Positions 24,655-34,821 of a stretch of 64,000 nt of DNA are shown piece by piece. The stretch comes from Stenotrophomonas nematodicola (GTDB lineage Bacteria > Pseudomonadota > Gammaproteobacteria > Xanthomonadales > Xanthomonadaceae): assembly GCF_009467805.1 (NCBI RefSeq), contig NZ_WIAY01000008.1:70629-134628 (forward strand), written 5' to 3'. How positions within the stretch are numbered: position 1 is the stretch's first letter; each line of letters opens with the position of its first letter. The translations under genes were made by a program, and so were the position numbers. The notes below the pieces were generated by a model. It worked only from the letters and a program-made list of their open reading frames with translations, had not been told where the DNA came from and did no database searches.

Positions 24655-25458
24655 CTAGCGCAAGCGCGCACAGTCCAGCGAGCGTTGCTGCGCCGCGCCG
24701 CTGCGCTGGCGCACCGTGGCGGCGTCGGCCGGGGTGGCCAGCGTCGCATCCACCCACCACTGCGCGCTGCCATCCCCGCCACTGGGCACCAGGCGGGCGT
24801 TGAAACCTGCCGCACTGAGGGCAGCCATGCGCCGTTCGGCCCCTTCGCGGTTGCGGTACTGGCCCAGCGCGATGGCGTTGGCTTCCTCGCCCTGGCCGAT
24901 GATGTAGTAGTCGCTCAGGCCCGCCGCGACGATGCGCTTGACCGTGGCCTGGGCTTCCTCACGGCTGGCGGCCGGCGGCAGCAGCACCCGGTAGCGCGTG
25001 GCGCCGGCATCGGTGACCTCGCGCAGGCGCGCGCCGCGCAGCCCGGCGCCAGCCTTGGCCTGCGCGGCCTGCGCGCTGGCACGGTCGGCAAACGGACCCA
25101 GGCTGAGGCACTGGGCGGGCACGGCAGCGGCAGGCGGCGGGGTCACCGCGACCGGTGCCGGCGCCGTGACAGCGGGTGCTGCGGGCGTGGGCACAGGCAC
25201 GGGCGTGGGCGCCGCCGGCGCGGTTGCAGGCCCCGGTGCCGCCGCGGCCGGGGTGGCATCGGCCAGCGCGGGCGTGGCCACGGCCGGCGCCACAGGCGCG
25301 GCCGCCGGTACGACGGCATCCCCGGGCAACAGCTGGAGCTGCGCCACACCGCTGGGCGCCGCAGACGGCGCAACGGCGGGCTCGCCGCGCAGCATCCACC
25401 ACAGCGCGACACCCCCATTGAGGATGACCAGGACAACGATCAGGGCACGGGTAAGCAT
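24655..25458 (-). CDS. SPOR-domain envelope protein
   Basis: A 267-residue protein with an N-terminal membrane helix (residues 4-22), a long Ala/Pro/Val-rich linker (about 25-112) and a C-terminal SPOR-like domain from about 115 (CLSLGPFADRASAQAAQAKAGAGLRG to the C-terminus, including YRVLLPPAASREEAQATVKRIVAAGLSDYYIIG). SPOR domains bind glycan strands stripped of stem peptides at division sites. It is the third gene of a birA-coaX operon, an order common in Xanthomonadaceae. Confidence 0.87.
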   Translation of the reverse strand: MLTRALIVVLVILNGGVALWWMLRGEPAVAPSAAPSGVAQLQLLPGDAVVPAAAPVAPAVATPALADATPAAAAPGPATAPAAPTPVPVPTPAAPAVTAPAPVAVTPPPAAAVPAQCLSLGPFADRASAQAAQAKAGAGLRGARLREVTDAGATRYRVLLPPAASREEAQATVKRIVAAGLSDYYIIGQGEEANAIALGQYRNREGAERRMAALSAAGFNARLVPSGGDGSAQWWVDATLATPADAATVRQRSGAAQQRSLDCARLR

Positions 25459-25507
25459 GCAGGGATTCTAGGGCCAAGCGCGGGGATTGCGCGCGGCCTG
25501 GCCCGGG

Positions 25508-26235
25508 TCAGCGTGGCGCGTGGTGCACGGCCCAGCGGGCCAGGCCATCAAGCACCAGCGCCGGCTGGAACTGCGCATCGCCGAGCAGCGGCATCAGCGC
25601 CGGTGCGCCGCCACCGTGGACCAGCAGCGCGGGCAGGCGGCCGAGCAGCGCGGCCGCGTCGGTGCGGCTGCGCTCGATCAGTGCCACGGCTGCACCATCG
25701 CAGCCGGAGGCCAGCGCGTCGGCGGTATCGGTGGCGAACGCATGGTATGCGCCCCCGCTGGCGGGCAACTGCACCGCACGCGCATGCAGCGCCTCGCGCA
25801 TCGTGGTCGGCGACGCCGCGATACGCCCGCCGTGGTGCAGGCCATCGGCGTCGAGCAGGTCGATCGTCAACGCGGTACCCACCCCGGCGACCACCACGGC
25901 CTCGCCACGCCCGGCCACGGCCAGCAGCGCCAGGAAGCGATCCACGCCGAATTTTGTCGGATCGGCATACGCAACGCGCACACCGGCGCACTGCGCCTCG
26001 GTACGCACGACCCGCACCTGGGCGAAGCGGGCCTGCAACACCTCGAGCATGCTGCGGGTCAAGGCGGGTGCGGCAACGCTGGCCACATAGGCCACGTCGC
26101 CCTGCGGCAGCGCCTGCAACGCATCGGCCGGCATCGCCTCGGCGCCATGCGGCCAGGCCTGCACATCACCGGCACGCACGCCCTGCAGCGGGGCGAACTT
26201 GAAACGGGAATTGCCCAGGTCGAACAACCAGTCGC

Positions 26236-26239
<4 letters not shown>
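25508..26239 (-). CDS. coaX: Type III pantothenate kinase
   Basis: A 243-residue ASKHA-fold kinase that phosphorylates pantothenate, the first step of CoA synthesis. DLGNSRFKF is the phosphate-binding motif, GVDRFLALLAV holds the pantothenate-contact region, and GVGTALTIDLLDADGLHHGG is the second nucleotide motif. Length is normal for CoaX. It overlaps the birA stop by ATGA, a widespread pairing also seen as BirA-CoaX fusions. Confidence 0.95.
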
Positions 26240-27216
<977 letters not shown>

Positions 27217-27329
27217 CGGATTACTGGACAAAATTATGCGGGAAACCCGCCCCCAGCGCCCGCGGGGGCCTTTCAATACCGGCGCTGAATCGGGCTAGAA
27301 TCGGGAACTGACCTGTTCACCCGTTCTGG

Positions 27330-27614
27330 ATGTTGACGATGCGCCCGTTCGCCCATTGCCTGATCCTGCTGATGGCCCCCTTGGCCGCGCACGCTTCCGA
27401 AGCGATCGCCGGCCAGGCACGGGGTGGCTGCGTCTATTCCGCCAGCGATGCCGAACGTGCGCCGCCGTCCACCCCGACCAGCGCCAGCGCACCGGCGGCG
27501 GTCAAGCCCAGCGCCAGTGGCACCGGCAGCACCGGCGGGGGTGGCGATGACGATGTGCTGCCACGCCTGCGCGCACCGAAGTGGCACAGCTTCCTGCCGG
27601 GCATGTTCCGCTGA
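27330..27614 (+). CDS. Small secreted low-complexity protein
   Basis: A 94-residue product with a signal peptide (MLTMRPFAHCLILLMAPLAAHA; an ATG three codons in is also possible), then a Ser/Thr/Ala/Pro/Gly-rich segment including GTGSTGGGGDDD and a C-terminal LRAPKWHSFLPGMFR. No family recognised. It is divergent from birA and ends 9 bp before mtfA, so the two may be co-transcribed. Confidence 0.6.
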   Translation: MLTMRPFAHCLILLMAPLAAHASEAIAGQARGGCVYSASDAERAPPSTPTSASAPAAVKPSASGTGSTGGGGDDDVLPRLRAPKWHSFLPGMFR

Positions 27615-27622
27615 TCGAACGT

Positions 27623-28363
27623 ATGTGGGGTTGGCTGCGGCGTACGCCGCGCGAGATCGATCCGTCTTTGTGGCAGCAGAGCTGCCAGCGTGGCCCGTGG
27701 CTGCGTGGCCTGGACCCGGCGCGCCGCGAGCGCCTACGCGTGCTCAGCGCGCGCTTCCTGCACGAGAAGACGATCAGCCCGGTGGCAGGCCTGCAGCTGG
27801 ACGAAGGCGATGGTGTGCTGCTGGCCGCGCTGTGCTGCCTGCCGCTGCTGGAGTTGGGCGAGGTCGGGTTGCGCGGCTGGTCGCAGCTGATCGTTTACCC
27901 GGACGCGTTCCGCGTGCAGCGCAGCCATGTCGATGCGGCCGGGGTACTGCACGAATGGGATGACGAACTGATCGGCGAATCCTGGGACAGCGGTCCGCTG
28001 ATTCTGTCGTGGGCCGACATCCAGGCCGATATCGCCGACCCGCACGCCGGCTACTGCGTGGCGGTGCATGAAATGGCGCACAAGATCGACGCGCTGGATG
28101 GTGCGATCGACGGCACGCCGCCGTTGCCGCGCGCCTGGCAGAAACAGTGGGCCGCCGACTTCCAGCGGGCGTACGACGGCTTCTGCGAGCAGGTGGACCG
28201 GGGCCGGCATACCGCGATCGACCCGTATGCCTCGGAGGCGCCCGAAGAATTCTTCGCGGTGGCCACCGAATACCACTTCTCCGCACCCGCCCTGCTGGAC
28301 AGGGAGATGCCGGAGGTGGCCGCGCATCTGCGGCGCTTCTACGGTGCGCCGCCGGCGATGTGA
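27623..28363 (+). CDS. mtfA: Zinc peptidase MtfA
   Basis: A 246-residue peptidase of family M90. The zinc motif is H149-E-M-A-H153, with a downstream glutamate in APEEFFAVATEYHF as third ligand. WRxTPREIDPSLW at the N-terminus and YPDAFRV, WDSGPLILSWADI match the E. coli protein, which binds the repressor Mlc and so links to glucose PTS regulation. Whether Mlc exists here is unknown. The ATG at 27623 replaces an upstream in-frame start inside the preceding gene. Confidence 0.93.
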   Translation: MWGWLRRTPREIDPSLWQQSCQRGPWLRGLDPARRERLRVLSARFLHEKTISPVAGLQLDEGDGVLLAALCCLPLLELGEVGLRGWSQLIVYPDAFRVQRSHVDAAGVLHEWDDELIGESWDSGPLILSWADIQADIADPHAGYCVAVHEMAHKIDALDGAIDGTPPLPRAWQKQWAADFQRAYDGFCEQVDRGRHTAIDPYASEAPEEFFAVATEYHFSAPALLDREMPEVAAHLRRFYGAPPAM

Positions 28364-28378
28364 CAGCGCATCACTGCC

Positions 28379-29806
28379 TCAGGGGCCGGGCGGCAGCTTC
28401 ACTTCGAATCGTGCGCCACCCAGTTCCGGCGAGCGCAGAACCTGCAGTTCGCCGCGATAGTCCTTGATCAGGTCCTGCACGATCGACAGGCCGATACCGT
28501 GGCCCTGCACGCGCTCGTCGCCGCGTACGCCCCGCTGGAGCACCTTGGCGATGTCTTCCGGGGCGATGCCCGGGCCGTCGTCGTCCACCGACAGCACCAG
28601 GCCTGCGCGGCGGGCACCCGGTGCCGGCAGCGGATGGGCGCTGAGCAGCACGCGCCGCTTGGCCCACTTGAAGGCATTCTCCAGCAGGTTGCCGAGCAGT
28701 TCCTGCAGGTCGCCGGGTTCACCGTGGAAACGCGCGGCCGCATCGATGTCGAACTCGCACAGCACGCCCTTGGCGGCGTAGACCTTTTCCAGGCCACGCA
28801 CGATCTCCTCGGCGTTGGATTCGATCGGCAGCGGCGCGGAGAACAGCTTGTGGCCCGACGATGCGGCGCGCGCCAACTGGTAGGACACCAAGTTGTTCAT
28901 GCGCCGCAGCTGGACGTCGAACTCCTCCCGCAGGTCCTGGTCCTGGGCACCGCTGTCCAGCTGCGTACGCAGCACGGCCAGCGGCGTTTTCAGGCTGTGC
29001 GCGAGATCGGCCAGGGTGTTGCGCTGGCGCTCCAGGTTCTCGCGCTCGCTCTCGATGAAGGCGTTGATGCTGTCGGTCAGCGGTTCCAGCTCGCGCGGGT
29101 GGCGCTCGCTCATGCGCTCGGTCTCGCCGCGCTGGACCTTGGTCAGCTCGGTGATCACGCGCCGCATCGGGCGCAGGCTCCATTGCAGGATCACCGTCTG
29201 CAGCAGCAGCAGGATCAGGCCCGCGCCACCCAGGTAGAACCACACGCGCCCGCGGAACACGCGCAGCTGCGCACCGAGCGCACGCGAGTCCTCCATTACG
29301 TAGATGGTGTACGGGAATTCGGTGGCCGGGTCGGCGTCGGCATCCCACACCAGGCCCATGCCGTAGCGGTACACCGAGCCTTCGCTGCCGTCGATCTGGA
29401 TCATCGGCAACGGACCTTCGAACACTTCCTGGCGCGGCGCGAGCAGGCCGCCGCCCACGGTGGGCAGCATCGGCCCTTCGGCCGACATCGAATTGCCTTT
29501 GCCGTCGGGCATCACCACCTGCAGGTACAGACCGCTGCCGGGCACGTCGAAACGGGGATCCGGTGGCTGCTCGCGGATGTACAGCGAGCGGTCGCGGGTG
29601 AAATCAATGCCGGCCGCGTACGCGGTGGCGTAGTTTTTCAACCGCTCGCGCAGATTGGCGCGCGCGGTATCGGCGAAGGCCGCGTCCAGCGAGTAGCCGG
29701 CGGTCGCCAGGAAGGCGACCAGACCCACGGAGGCCGCCAGCATCTGGCGCGCCTGCAATGAGCGCGGCCGCCAGCGTTTGAAGAACCACAGACGGCCGGA
29801 CATCAT
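28379..29806 (-). CDS. phoQ: PhoQ-type sensor histidine kinase
   Basis: A 475-residue kinase with two membrane helices (about 22-41 and 190-208) flanking a periplasmic sensor domain of about 145 residues, a HAMP-like region, a dimerisation helix with phospho-acceptor H270 in LADLAHSLKTPL, and an ATPase domain (LLGNLLENAFKWA, DDDGPGIAPED, GHGIGLSIV). It follows phoP by 20 bp. In Xanthomonadaceae PhoQ responds to low Mg2+ and cationic peptides and affects polymyxin resistance and virulence; that is family knowledge. Confidence 0.93.
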   Translation of the reverse strand: MMSGRLWFFKRWRPRSLQARQMLAASVGLVAFLATAGYSLDAAFADTARANLRERLKNYATAYAAGIDFTRDRSLYIREQPPDPRFDVPGSGLYLQVVMPDGKGNSMSAEGPMLPTVGGGLLAPRQEVFEGPLPMIQIDGSEGSVYRYGMGLVWDADADPATEFPYTIYVMEDSRALGAQLRVFRGRVWFYLGGAGLILLLLQTVILQWSLRPMRRVITELTKVQRGETERMSERHPRELEPLTDSINAFIESERENLERQRNTLADLAHSLKTPLAVLRTQLDSGAQDQDLREEFDVQLRRMNNLVSYQLARAASSGHKLFSAPLPIESNAEEIVRGLEKVYAAKGVLCEFDIDAAARFHGEPGDLQELLGNLLENAFKWAKRRVLLSAHPLPAPGARRAGLVLSVDDDGPGIAPEDIAKVLQRGVRGDERVQGHGIGLSIVQDLIKDYRGELQVLRSPELGGARFEVKLPPGP

Positions 29807-29826
29807 GCTATCGCCAGAGTGTCGAC

Positions 29827-30510
29827 TCAGCCCTCGTTGCGCGGAATCGCGAAACGATACCCGCGACCACGCACGGTTTCGATCGGCTTGAGCTCACCGT
29901 CCGCATCGAGCTTCTTGCGCAGGCGGCCGATGAACACTTCCAGCACGTTCGAGTCGCGATCGAAATCCTGCTGGTAGATGTGCTCGGTGAGGTCGGCCTT
30001 GGAGACCAGTTCACCGGCATGCATCATCAGGTATTCGAGCACCTTGTACTCGTAGCTGGTGAGGTCCACGTTGCTGCCACCGACGCTGACCGTCTGTGCG
30101 GCCAGATCAAGCGCGACCGGACCACATTCGAGCGTGGGCTTGCTCCAGCCAGCGGCGCGGCGCAGCAGCGCGTTGACGCGGGCCAGCAGCTCTTCGACAT
30201 GGAACGGCTTGACCAGGTAATCGTCGGCGCCCTGCTTGAGGCCCTCGACCTTGTCCTGCCAGCTCGAACGCGCGGTCAGGATGAGCACGGGGAATTTCTT
30301 GCCCTCATCGCGCAGCGCCTTGATCAGTTCCATGCCCGACATCTTGGGCAGGCCCAGATCGATGATGCCGACATCGAACGGCACTTCGCGGCCCATGTAC
30401 AGACCTTCCTCACCGTCCTGCGCAGCATCGACGGCAAAGCCTTCGCGCTTGAGCCGGGCTGCCAGGGTTTCCCGCAGCGGGGCTTCGTCTTCGACCAGAA
30501 GGATACGCAT
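29827..30510 (-). CDS. phoP: PhoP-type response regulator
   Basis: A 227-residue OmpR-family regulator. The receiver has E8-D9-E10, phospho-acceptor D51 in IIDLGLPKMSG, and YLVKPF. The winged-helix domain includes VDLTSYEYKVLEYLM and SNVLEVFIGRLRKKLD, ending ETVRGRGYRFAIP. It is the second gene of a three-gene unit: small periplasmic protein, phoP, phoQ. Confidence 0.95.
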   Translation of the reverse strand: MRILLVEDEAPLRETLAARLKREGFAVDAAQDGEEGLYMGREVPFDVGIIDLGLPKMSGMELIKALRDEGKKFPVLILTARSSWQDKVEGLKQGADDYLVKPFHVEELLARVNALLRRAAGWSKPTLECGPVALDLAAQTVSVGGSNVDLTSYEYKVLEYLMMHAGELVSKADLTEHIYQQDFDRDSNVLEVFIGRLRKKLDADGELKPIETVRGRGYRFAIPRNEG

Positions 30511-30584
30511 GAACTCTCCCTAGTGTCCTGGGTATGGCCGGGGGCCAGTGGGTAATGCAGATGACTGCGGACAACTATCCCTGT

Positions 30585-30956
30585 TCAGGGGTTATCGCCG
30601 CGTAGTGATGACATATCCGAGCGCGGCGTGCGGGGCTGTGAACGCGCCGGCGCCGGGTCGTCCATGTAGCGGACCCGTCCGCGGTCGTCCATGTACTTGA
30701 CCCGGTTGATGTCGCGACCGTCGAACGGAACACGCTCGGCGCCGAGGATGTGGCCCCCGGTGGTCCGCTGGACCCGACGCACCGCATCGGACAGCGAACG
30801 CTCCTGCGCCCCGCCACGCGCGGCCCGCGCCATGTCGCCCCGGACGGCGTCCGGCGGCGGGATGTCCTGCGCCAGGACCGTGCCGGTGGAGGCAGCAGCG
30901 CCCAGTGCCAGGAGGGCGAGGACGGCAAGACGGCGATGGCGGGTCACGGAGTACAT
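30585..30956 (-). CDS. Small periplasmic PepSY-like protein upstream of phoPQ
   Basis: A 123-residue protein with a signal peptide (MYSVTRHRRLAVLALLALGAAASTGTVLAQ). The middle, LSDAVRRVQRTTGGHILGAERVPFDGRDINRVKYMDDRGRVRYMDD, has the pattern of a PepSY domain (helix, then a strand with a 'GRV-Y-D' end). The ATG at 30956 sits directly before the signal peptide; the frame upstream is not supported. It precedes phoP by 74 bp on the same strand, so it may modulate PhoQ or be controlled with it; this is inference. Confidence 0.8.
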   Translation of the reverse strand: MYSVTRHRRLAVLALLALGAAASTGTVLAQDIPPPDAVRGDMARAARGGAQERSLSDAVRRVQRTTGGHILGAERVPFDGRDINRVKYMDDRGRVRYMDDPAPARSQPRTPRSDMSSLRGDNP

Positions 30957-31166
30957 CGGTCTGATCCTAGCGGACGGCGGCAAAACGTTCAAAAGTTGTA
31001 AATCCGAAACCGCCCGGCGTGCCGGCGATTTACGAATCCTTTGCAAATTCTTGGTTTTACGCGGTGAATCCGGTCTGAACTTTTCCGGCGGGGGCGCCCG
31101 TTCGTTCATCTAGGTGAACATTGGCGACAAAGCGTGTGCCTTGTCAAGGCAAGACGGCGTCGCAAC

Positions 31167-32183
31167 TCACGCAGCGACGCGTTCCGCCTGCGCCCGGGTC
31201 ACGGCCAGCGCCTGCTCGATCAGGCACCAGTCGGCGCCGGCGCGGTGAGCGCCCTCGCTGAGGATCTGGCGGAACGCGCGGCCACCCGGCTGGCCGTGGA
31301 ACAGCCCGAGCAGGTGGCGGGTGATGTGCTTGAGCGCCAGGCCATCGGCCAACCGCGCCTCGATGTACGGCCGCATCCCGCGCAGCAGGGTCTCGCGGGA
31401 CTGCAGCGGCGCGCCGGTCTGCGCGGCCTCCAGCCGGTGCAGCACGTAGGGGTCGTGGTAGGCCGCCCGGCCCAGCATCACCCCGTCCAGCGCGGGCAGC
31501 TGCGCCTGCGCCGCCTCGACCGTGGCCAAGCCGCCGTTGAGGACGATGGCCAGCTGCGGCCGCTCGGCCTTCAGGCGGTGCGCCCACTCGTAGCGGAGCG
31601 GCGGTACTTCGCGGTTCTCCTTCGGCGACAGGCCCTTCAGCCAGGCGTTGCGGGCGTGCACGATGAACATCGCACTTCCCGCGTTGGCCGACTGATCGAC
31701 GAAGTTGCGGAAGATTTCGTAGTCGTTGTCTTCATCAACGCCGAGCCGGCACTTCACCGTGACCGGGATGTCGACCGCCGCGACCATCGCCGCCACGCAC
31801 TCGGCCACCAGCGTCGGTTCGCGCATCAGGCAGGCACCGAAGCGCCCGGCCTGGACGCGGTCGGACGGGCAGCCACAGTTGAGGTTGACCTCGTCATAGC
31901 CCCACTCCTGGGCGATGAGCGCGGCCTGCGCCAGCAGCGCCGGATCGCTGCCACCGAGCTGCAGGGCCAGCGGATGCTCGCTGTCATCGAAGCCCAGCAG
32001 GCGCTCGCGGTCGCCGTGGATCACCGCATTGGCATGCACCATTTCGGTGTACAGCCGCGCACCCGGGGCCAGCAACCGGTGGAAATACCGGCAATGACGG
32101 TCCGTCCAGTCCATCATCGGGGCGACGGACAGGCGCAGGGAGGCGGTGTAACGCGCCGCAGCGTCGGAGGCAGGCTGGGTCAT
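31167..32183 (-). CDS. dusA: tRNA-dihydrouridine synthase A
   Basis: A 338-residue flavoenzyme that reduces uridine 20/20a in the D loop of tRNA. LSVAPMMDWTDRHCRYFHRLL, the catalytic cysteine in NLNCGCPSDRVQAGRFGACLM, VKCRLGVDE, FIVHARNAWLKGLSPKENR and GVMLGRAAYHDPY are all DusA signatures. The ATG at 32183 gives the usual length; the frame extends 58 codons upstream without a matching N-terminus. It is divergent from the CDF transporter gene. Confidence 0.95.
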   Translation of the reverse strand: MTQPASDAAARYTASLRLSVAPMMDWTDRHCRYFHRLLAPGARLYTEMVHANAVIHGDRERLLGFDDSEHPLALQLGGSDPALLAQAALIAQEWGYDEVNLNCGCPSDRVQAGRFGACLMREPTLVAECVAAMVAAVDIPVTVKCRLGVDEDNDYEIFRNFVDQSANAGSAMFIVHARNAWLKGLSPKENREVPPLRYEWAHRLKAERPQLAIVLNGGLATVEAAQAQLPALDGVMLGRAAYHDPYVLHRLEAAQTGAPLQSRETLLRGMRPYIEARLADGLALKHITRHLLGLFHGQPGGRAFRQILSEGAHRAGADWCLIEQALAVTRAQAERVAA

Positions 32184-32365
32184 GGGCGGGCAGGCATCGG
32201 GATCTGCTGGCAATGCCAGCGCAATCAACAGTTTACCCGCTTGCCATGAACGCTGCCCGAGGGCAGCCCCGAGCGCCGTGTGCCGCAACGGCAACAGCGC
32301 ATCGCGATTCACGGCTGCAATCGGAACAGCGCACAATTGCGCTCTGTCTTTCTGCAAGGCCTGCG

Positions 32366-33322
32366 ATGCGCAGCCCCCTCCTGTCCGGTTTCGACCCTGC
32401 CACCGAACAAGGTGTGCTGCGCCTGTCCATCGCCGCGTCGCTGGCGATGGCGGTCGCGGCGGTGGTGTTCGGGTTCCTGGCCAACTCCTCGCTGATCATC
32501 TTCGACGGCATCTACGGCCTGATCGACGTGGTGATGACCTGGCTGTCGTTGCTGGTGGTGCGGCTGATCAGCCTGTCGACCCAGGTGGATGCATTGCAAT
32601 CGCGCCTCAACCAGCGCTTCACGATGGGCTTCTGGCACCTGGAGCCGATCGTGCTCGGGGTCAGTGGCACGCTGATGATCGGCGCGGCCCTGTATGCGGC
32701 GGTCAACGCGGTGGACGCATTGATGTCCGGGGGGCGCGCGATCGCATTGGGCCCGGCGATCCTGTTCGCGGTGCTGTCGATCATCGCCGAGATCGGGCTG
32801 GCCCTGTTCGTGCGCCGTGCCAACCGCGGCATCGGCTCGGAGTTCATCGCGCTGGATGGCAAGAACTGGGGGGTGTCGGCCAGCATGTCGGCCGCCTATC
32901 TGGTCGCCTTCATCGGCGGCTGGCTGATGGGCGATACGCGCTGGGCATGGCTGGTGCCCTACATCGATCCGGCGATCCTGCTGGTGGTGTGCCTGTTCGT
33001 CATGGTCGCCCCGCTCGGCACGGTGCGGCAGGCGCTGTCGGACATCCTGCTGATCACCCCGGTGGACCTGCAGGCGCACGTGGACGAGGTGGCGCGTGCC
33101 ATCGTCGCCAGGCACGGCTTCCTCGAGTACCGCAGCTATGTGGCCAAGGTCGGGCGTGGCGAGCAGATCGAGCTGTTCTTCGTGGTGCGCGCCGATGACC
33201 CGCCGCGTGCGCTGCTGGAATGGGACCGCCTGCGCGACGAGATCGGCGAGGCGCTGGGCGAGGAATCGACGGACCGCTGGCTGACGATCATGTTCACGAC
33301 GGATCGGGAGTGGGCGATCTGA
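32366..33322 (+). CDS. Cation diffusion facilitator family transporter
   Basis: A 318-residue membrane protein with about six helices and a C-terminal cytoplasmic domain. The motif FDGIYGLIDVVMTWLSLLVVRL corresponds to helix 2 of CDF proteins. FWHLEPIVLG follows, where classic members have histidine in a 'HxxxE' loop motif, and LDGKNWGVSASM corresponds to helix 5. The usual HxxxD pair of zinc exporters is altered (D and K/N here), so the metal may differ from zinc or iron. It stands alone after a divergent dusA. Confidence 0.82.
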   Translation: MRSPLLSGFDPATEQGVLRLSIAASLAMAVAAVVFGFLANSSLIIFDGIYGLIDVVMTWLSLLVVRLISLSTQVDALQSRLNQRFTMGFWHLEPIVLGVSGTLMIGAALYAAVNAVDALMSGGRAIALGPAILFAVLSIIAEIGLALFVRRANRGIGSEFIALDGKNWGVSASMSAAYLVAFIGGWLMGDTRWAWLVPYIDPAILLVVCLFVMVAPLGTVRQALSDILLITPVDLQAHVDEVARAIVARHGFLEYRSYVAKVGRGEQIELFFVVRADDPPRALLEWDRLRDEIGEALGEESTDRWLTIMFTTDREWAI

Positions 33323-33327
33323 GGGCG

Positions 33328-34167
33328 TCAGGGCGCGCGTGCTGCCGCGCCCACCTGCTTCCACTGCCGCGGCGATTGCCCGGTCTGCGCTTTGAATGCG
33401 CGCGACAGTGCCGCTTCGCTGCCGTAGCCCACATCGATGGCGATGCGCTTGAGCGGTTGCCCCCTGCGCAGCGCCTGCTGCACCAGCCGCGTGCGCCAGC
33501 CCTGCAGGTACTGGCCCGGCGTGCTGCCGATGGTGTCGCGGAAGCTGTCGGCGAAGGCGCTGCGCGACATGCCGGCACGCTGCGCCAGCGATTCCAGCGT
33601 CCACTCCTCGGCCGGCGCTTCGTGCATGGCCACCAGCGCGTGGCGCAGGCGCGGGTGGGCCATGCCGGCGAGCAGGCCGACGCGTAGCTGACCGCTTTCC
33701 ATCAGCGCGCGCAGGATCTGGATCAGCACCACTTCAAACAGGCGATCCAGCAGCGCCTGGCGGCCGCAGCGCTGGGCGAAGGCTTCCTCGAACAGCAGCG
33801 ACAGCACAGGATGGCCCCCGTACAGGGCATCCAGCGGCAGACAGATCACTGCGGGCAGCGCGGCGGCCACCGGGTTGTTGCCGGCCCCTTCGAACTGCAG
33901 ATGCGCACAGGCGAAATCGGCGCCGCGCTGCGCGTCCGTGATGAAGCGGTGGGCCAGCGGACGCGGGTAGAGCAGCACGCTGGGCTGGTCGATCTGCAGC
34001 ACACTGCCATCGTCATGTTCCACCCGTACCGTCCCGTCGCGGATGAGGTGCAGCTGGCCACGCTCGCCGTCGGCAGCCAAGTGGTTGATGCCGCACAGCG
34101 GGCCGGCATGGAAGACCTCGGCACTGACCGCGAAGCGGCCAAGCAGGGATTGCAGGCGATCGACCAT
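33328..34167 (-). CDS. AraC-family transcriptional regulator
   Basis: A 279-residue regulator: an N-terminal cupin-type sensing domain ([33 protein letters not shown]), a middle helical region, and a C-terminal double helix-turn-helix ([35 protein letters not shown] and [28 protein letters not shown]). The ATG at 34167 has GGAG about 8 bases upstream, which settles the start against a much longer frame. It is divergent from ohr, 111 bp away, so it may control that gene. Confidence 0.9.
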   Translation of the reverse strand: MVDRLQSLLGRFAVSAEVFHAGPLCGINHLAADGERGQLHLIRDGTVRVEHDDGSVLQIDQPSVLLYPRPLAHRFITDAQRGADFACAHLQFEGAGNNPVAAALPAVICLPLDALYGGHPVLSLLFEEAFAQRCGRQALLDRLFEVVLIQILRALMESGQLRVGLLAGMAHPRLRHALVAMHEAPAEEWTLESLAQRAGMSRSAFADSFRDTIGSTPGQYLQGWRTRLVQQALRRGQPLKRIAIDVGYGSEAALSRAFKAQTGQSPRQWKQVGAAARAP

Positions 34168-34278
34168 TCTGGACTCCAGATCAAGTTTCCTGGACGAAAT
34201 GTTGCCACACGTACAGCCCAGTGGCGCACAGTACGTCTCACCTACCCGTGCCATCCCTTCACACCCCAGGAGAATTCC

Positions 34279-34704
34279 ATGTCCATCGCAAACGTTCTGT
34301 ACACCGCCACCGCCACCGCCACCGGCGGCCGCGAAGGCCACGCCACCTCGTCCGACAACGTGCTGGACGTGCAGCTGTCCACCCCGCGCGAGCTGGGCGG
34401 CGCGGGCGGTCCGGGCACCAACCCGGAACAGCTGTTCGCCGCCGGCTACTCGGCCTGCTTCCTGGGCGCGCTGAAGTACGTGGCCGGCCAGGCCAAGGTT
34501 GCGCTGCCGGCAGAGACCGCCATCACCGGCAAGGTGGGCATCGGCCAGATTCCGACCGGCTTCGGTATTGAAGTCGCGCTGGAGATCTCGGTGCCGGGCC
34601 TGCCGCGCGAGCAGGTGGAGGAACTGGTGCAGAAGGCGCACATCGTGTGCCCGTACTCCAACGCCACCCGCGGCAACATCGATGTGACGCTGACGGTCGC
34701 GTAA
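34279..34704 (+). CDS. ohr: Organic hydroperoxide resistance protein
   Basis: A 141-residue OsmC-superfamily thiol peroxidase that reduces organic and fatty-acid hydroperoxides. The redox cysteines are C60 ([10 protein letters not shown]) and C124 ([13 protein letters not shown]), and the N-terminus [21 protein letters not shown] is diagnostic for Ohr rather than OsmC. An AGGAG site precedes the ATG. Ohr normally pairs with a MarR-type repressor OhrR; none is adjacent here and an AraC-type gene takes that place. Confidence 0.95.
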   Translation: MSIANVLYTATATATGGREGHATSSDNVLDVQLSTPRELGGAGGPGTNPEQLFAAGYSACFLGALKYVAGQAKVALPAETAITGKVGIGQIPTGFGIEVALEISVPGLPREQVEELVQKAHIVCPYSNATRGNIDVTLTVA

Positions 34705-34716
34705 GCAGGATCGGGC

Positions 34717-34760
34717 AAAAAAATGGGCGGCTGCCTGGCTCGACCGCCTGGCAACCGCCC
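34717..34760 (-). terminator. Terminator of the valine-degradation operon
   Basis: On the minus strand GGGCGGTTGCC pairs with GGCAGCCGCCC (one G-U) around a 14-nt loop that itself can pair, followed by A and seven T residues. Two further inverted repeats, CCACCGCGGTGG (34764-34775) and ATCCCCAGGG/CCCCGGGGAT (34776-34799), lie between it and the mmsB stop. Confidence 0.88.
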
Positions 34761-34821
34761 ATCCCACCGCGGTGGATCCCCAGGGTGAACCCCGGGGATG
34801 CGTCTGAGCGTGGTGCTGGTG

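Noticed and set aside
31114..31166. Hairpin GCCTTG/CAAGGC after dusA as a terminator
   Set aside because: The stem is only 5-6 bp with a two-base loop and no T-run, so support is too weak.
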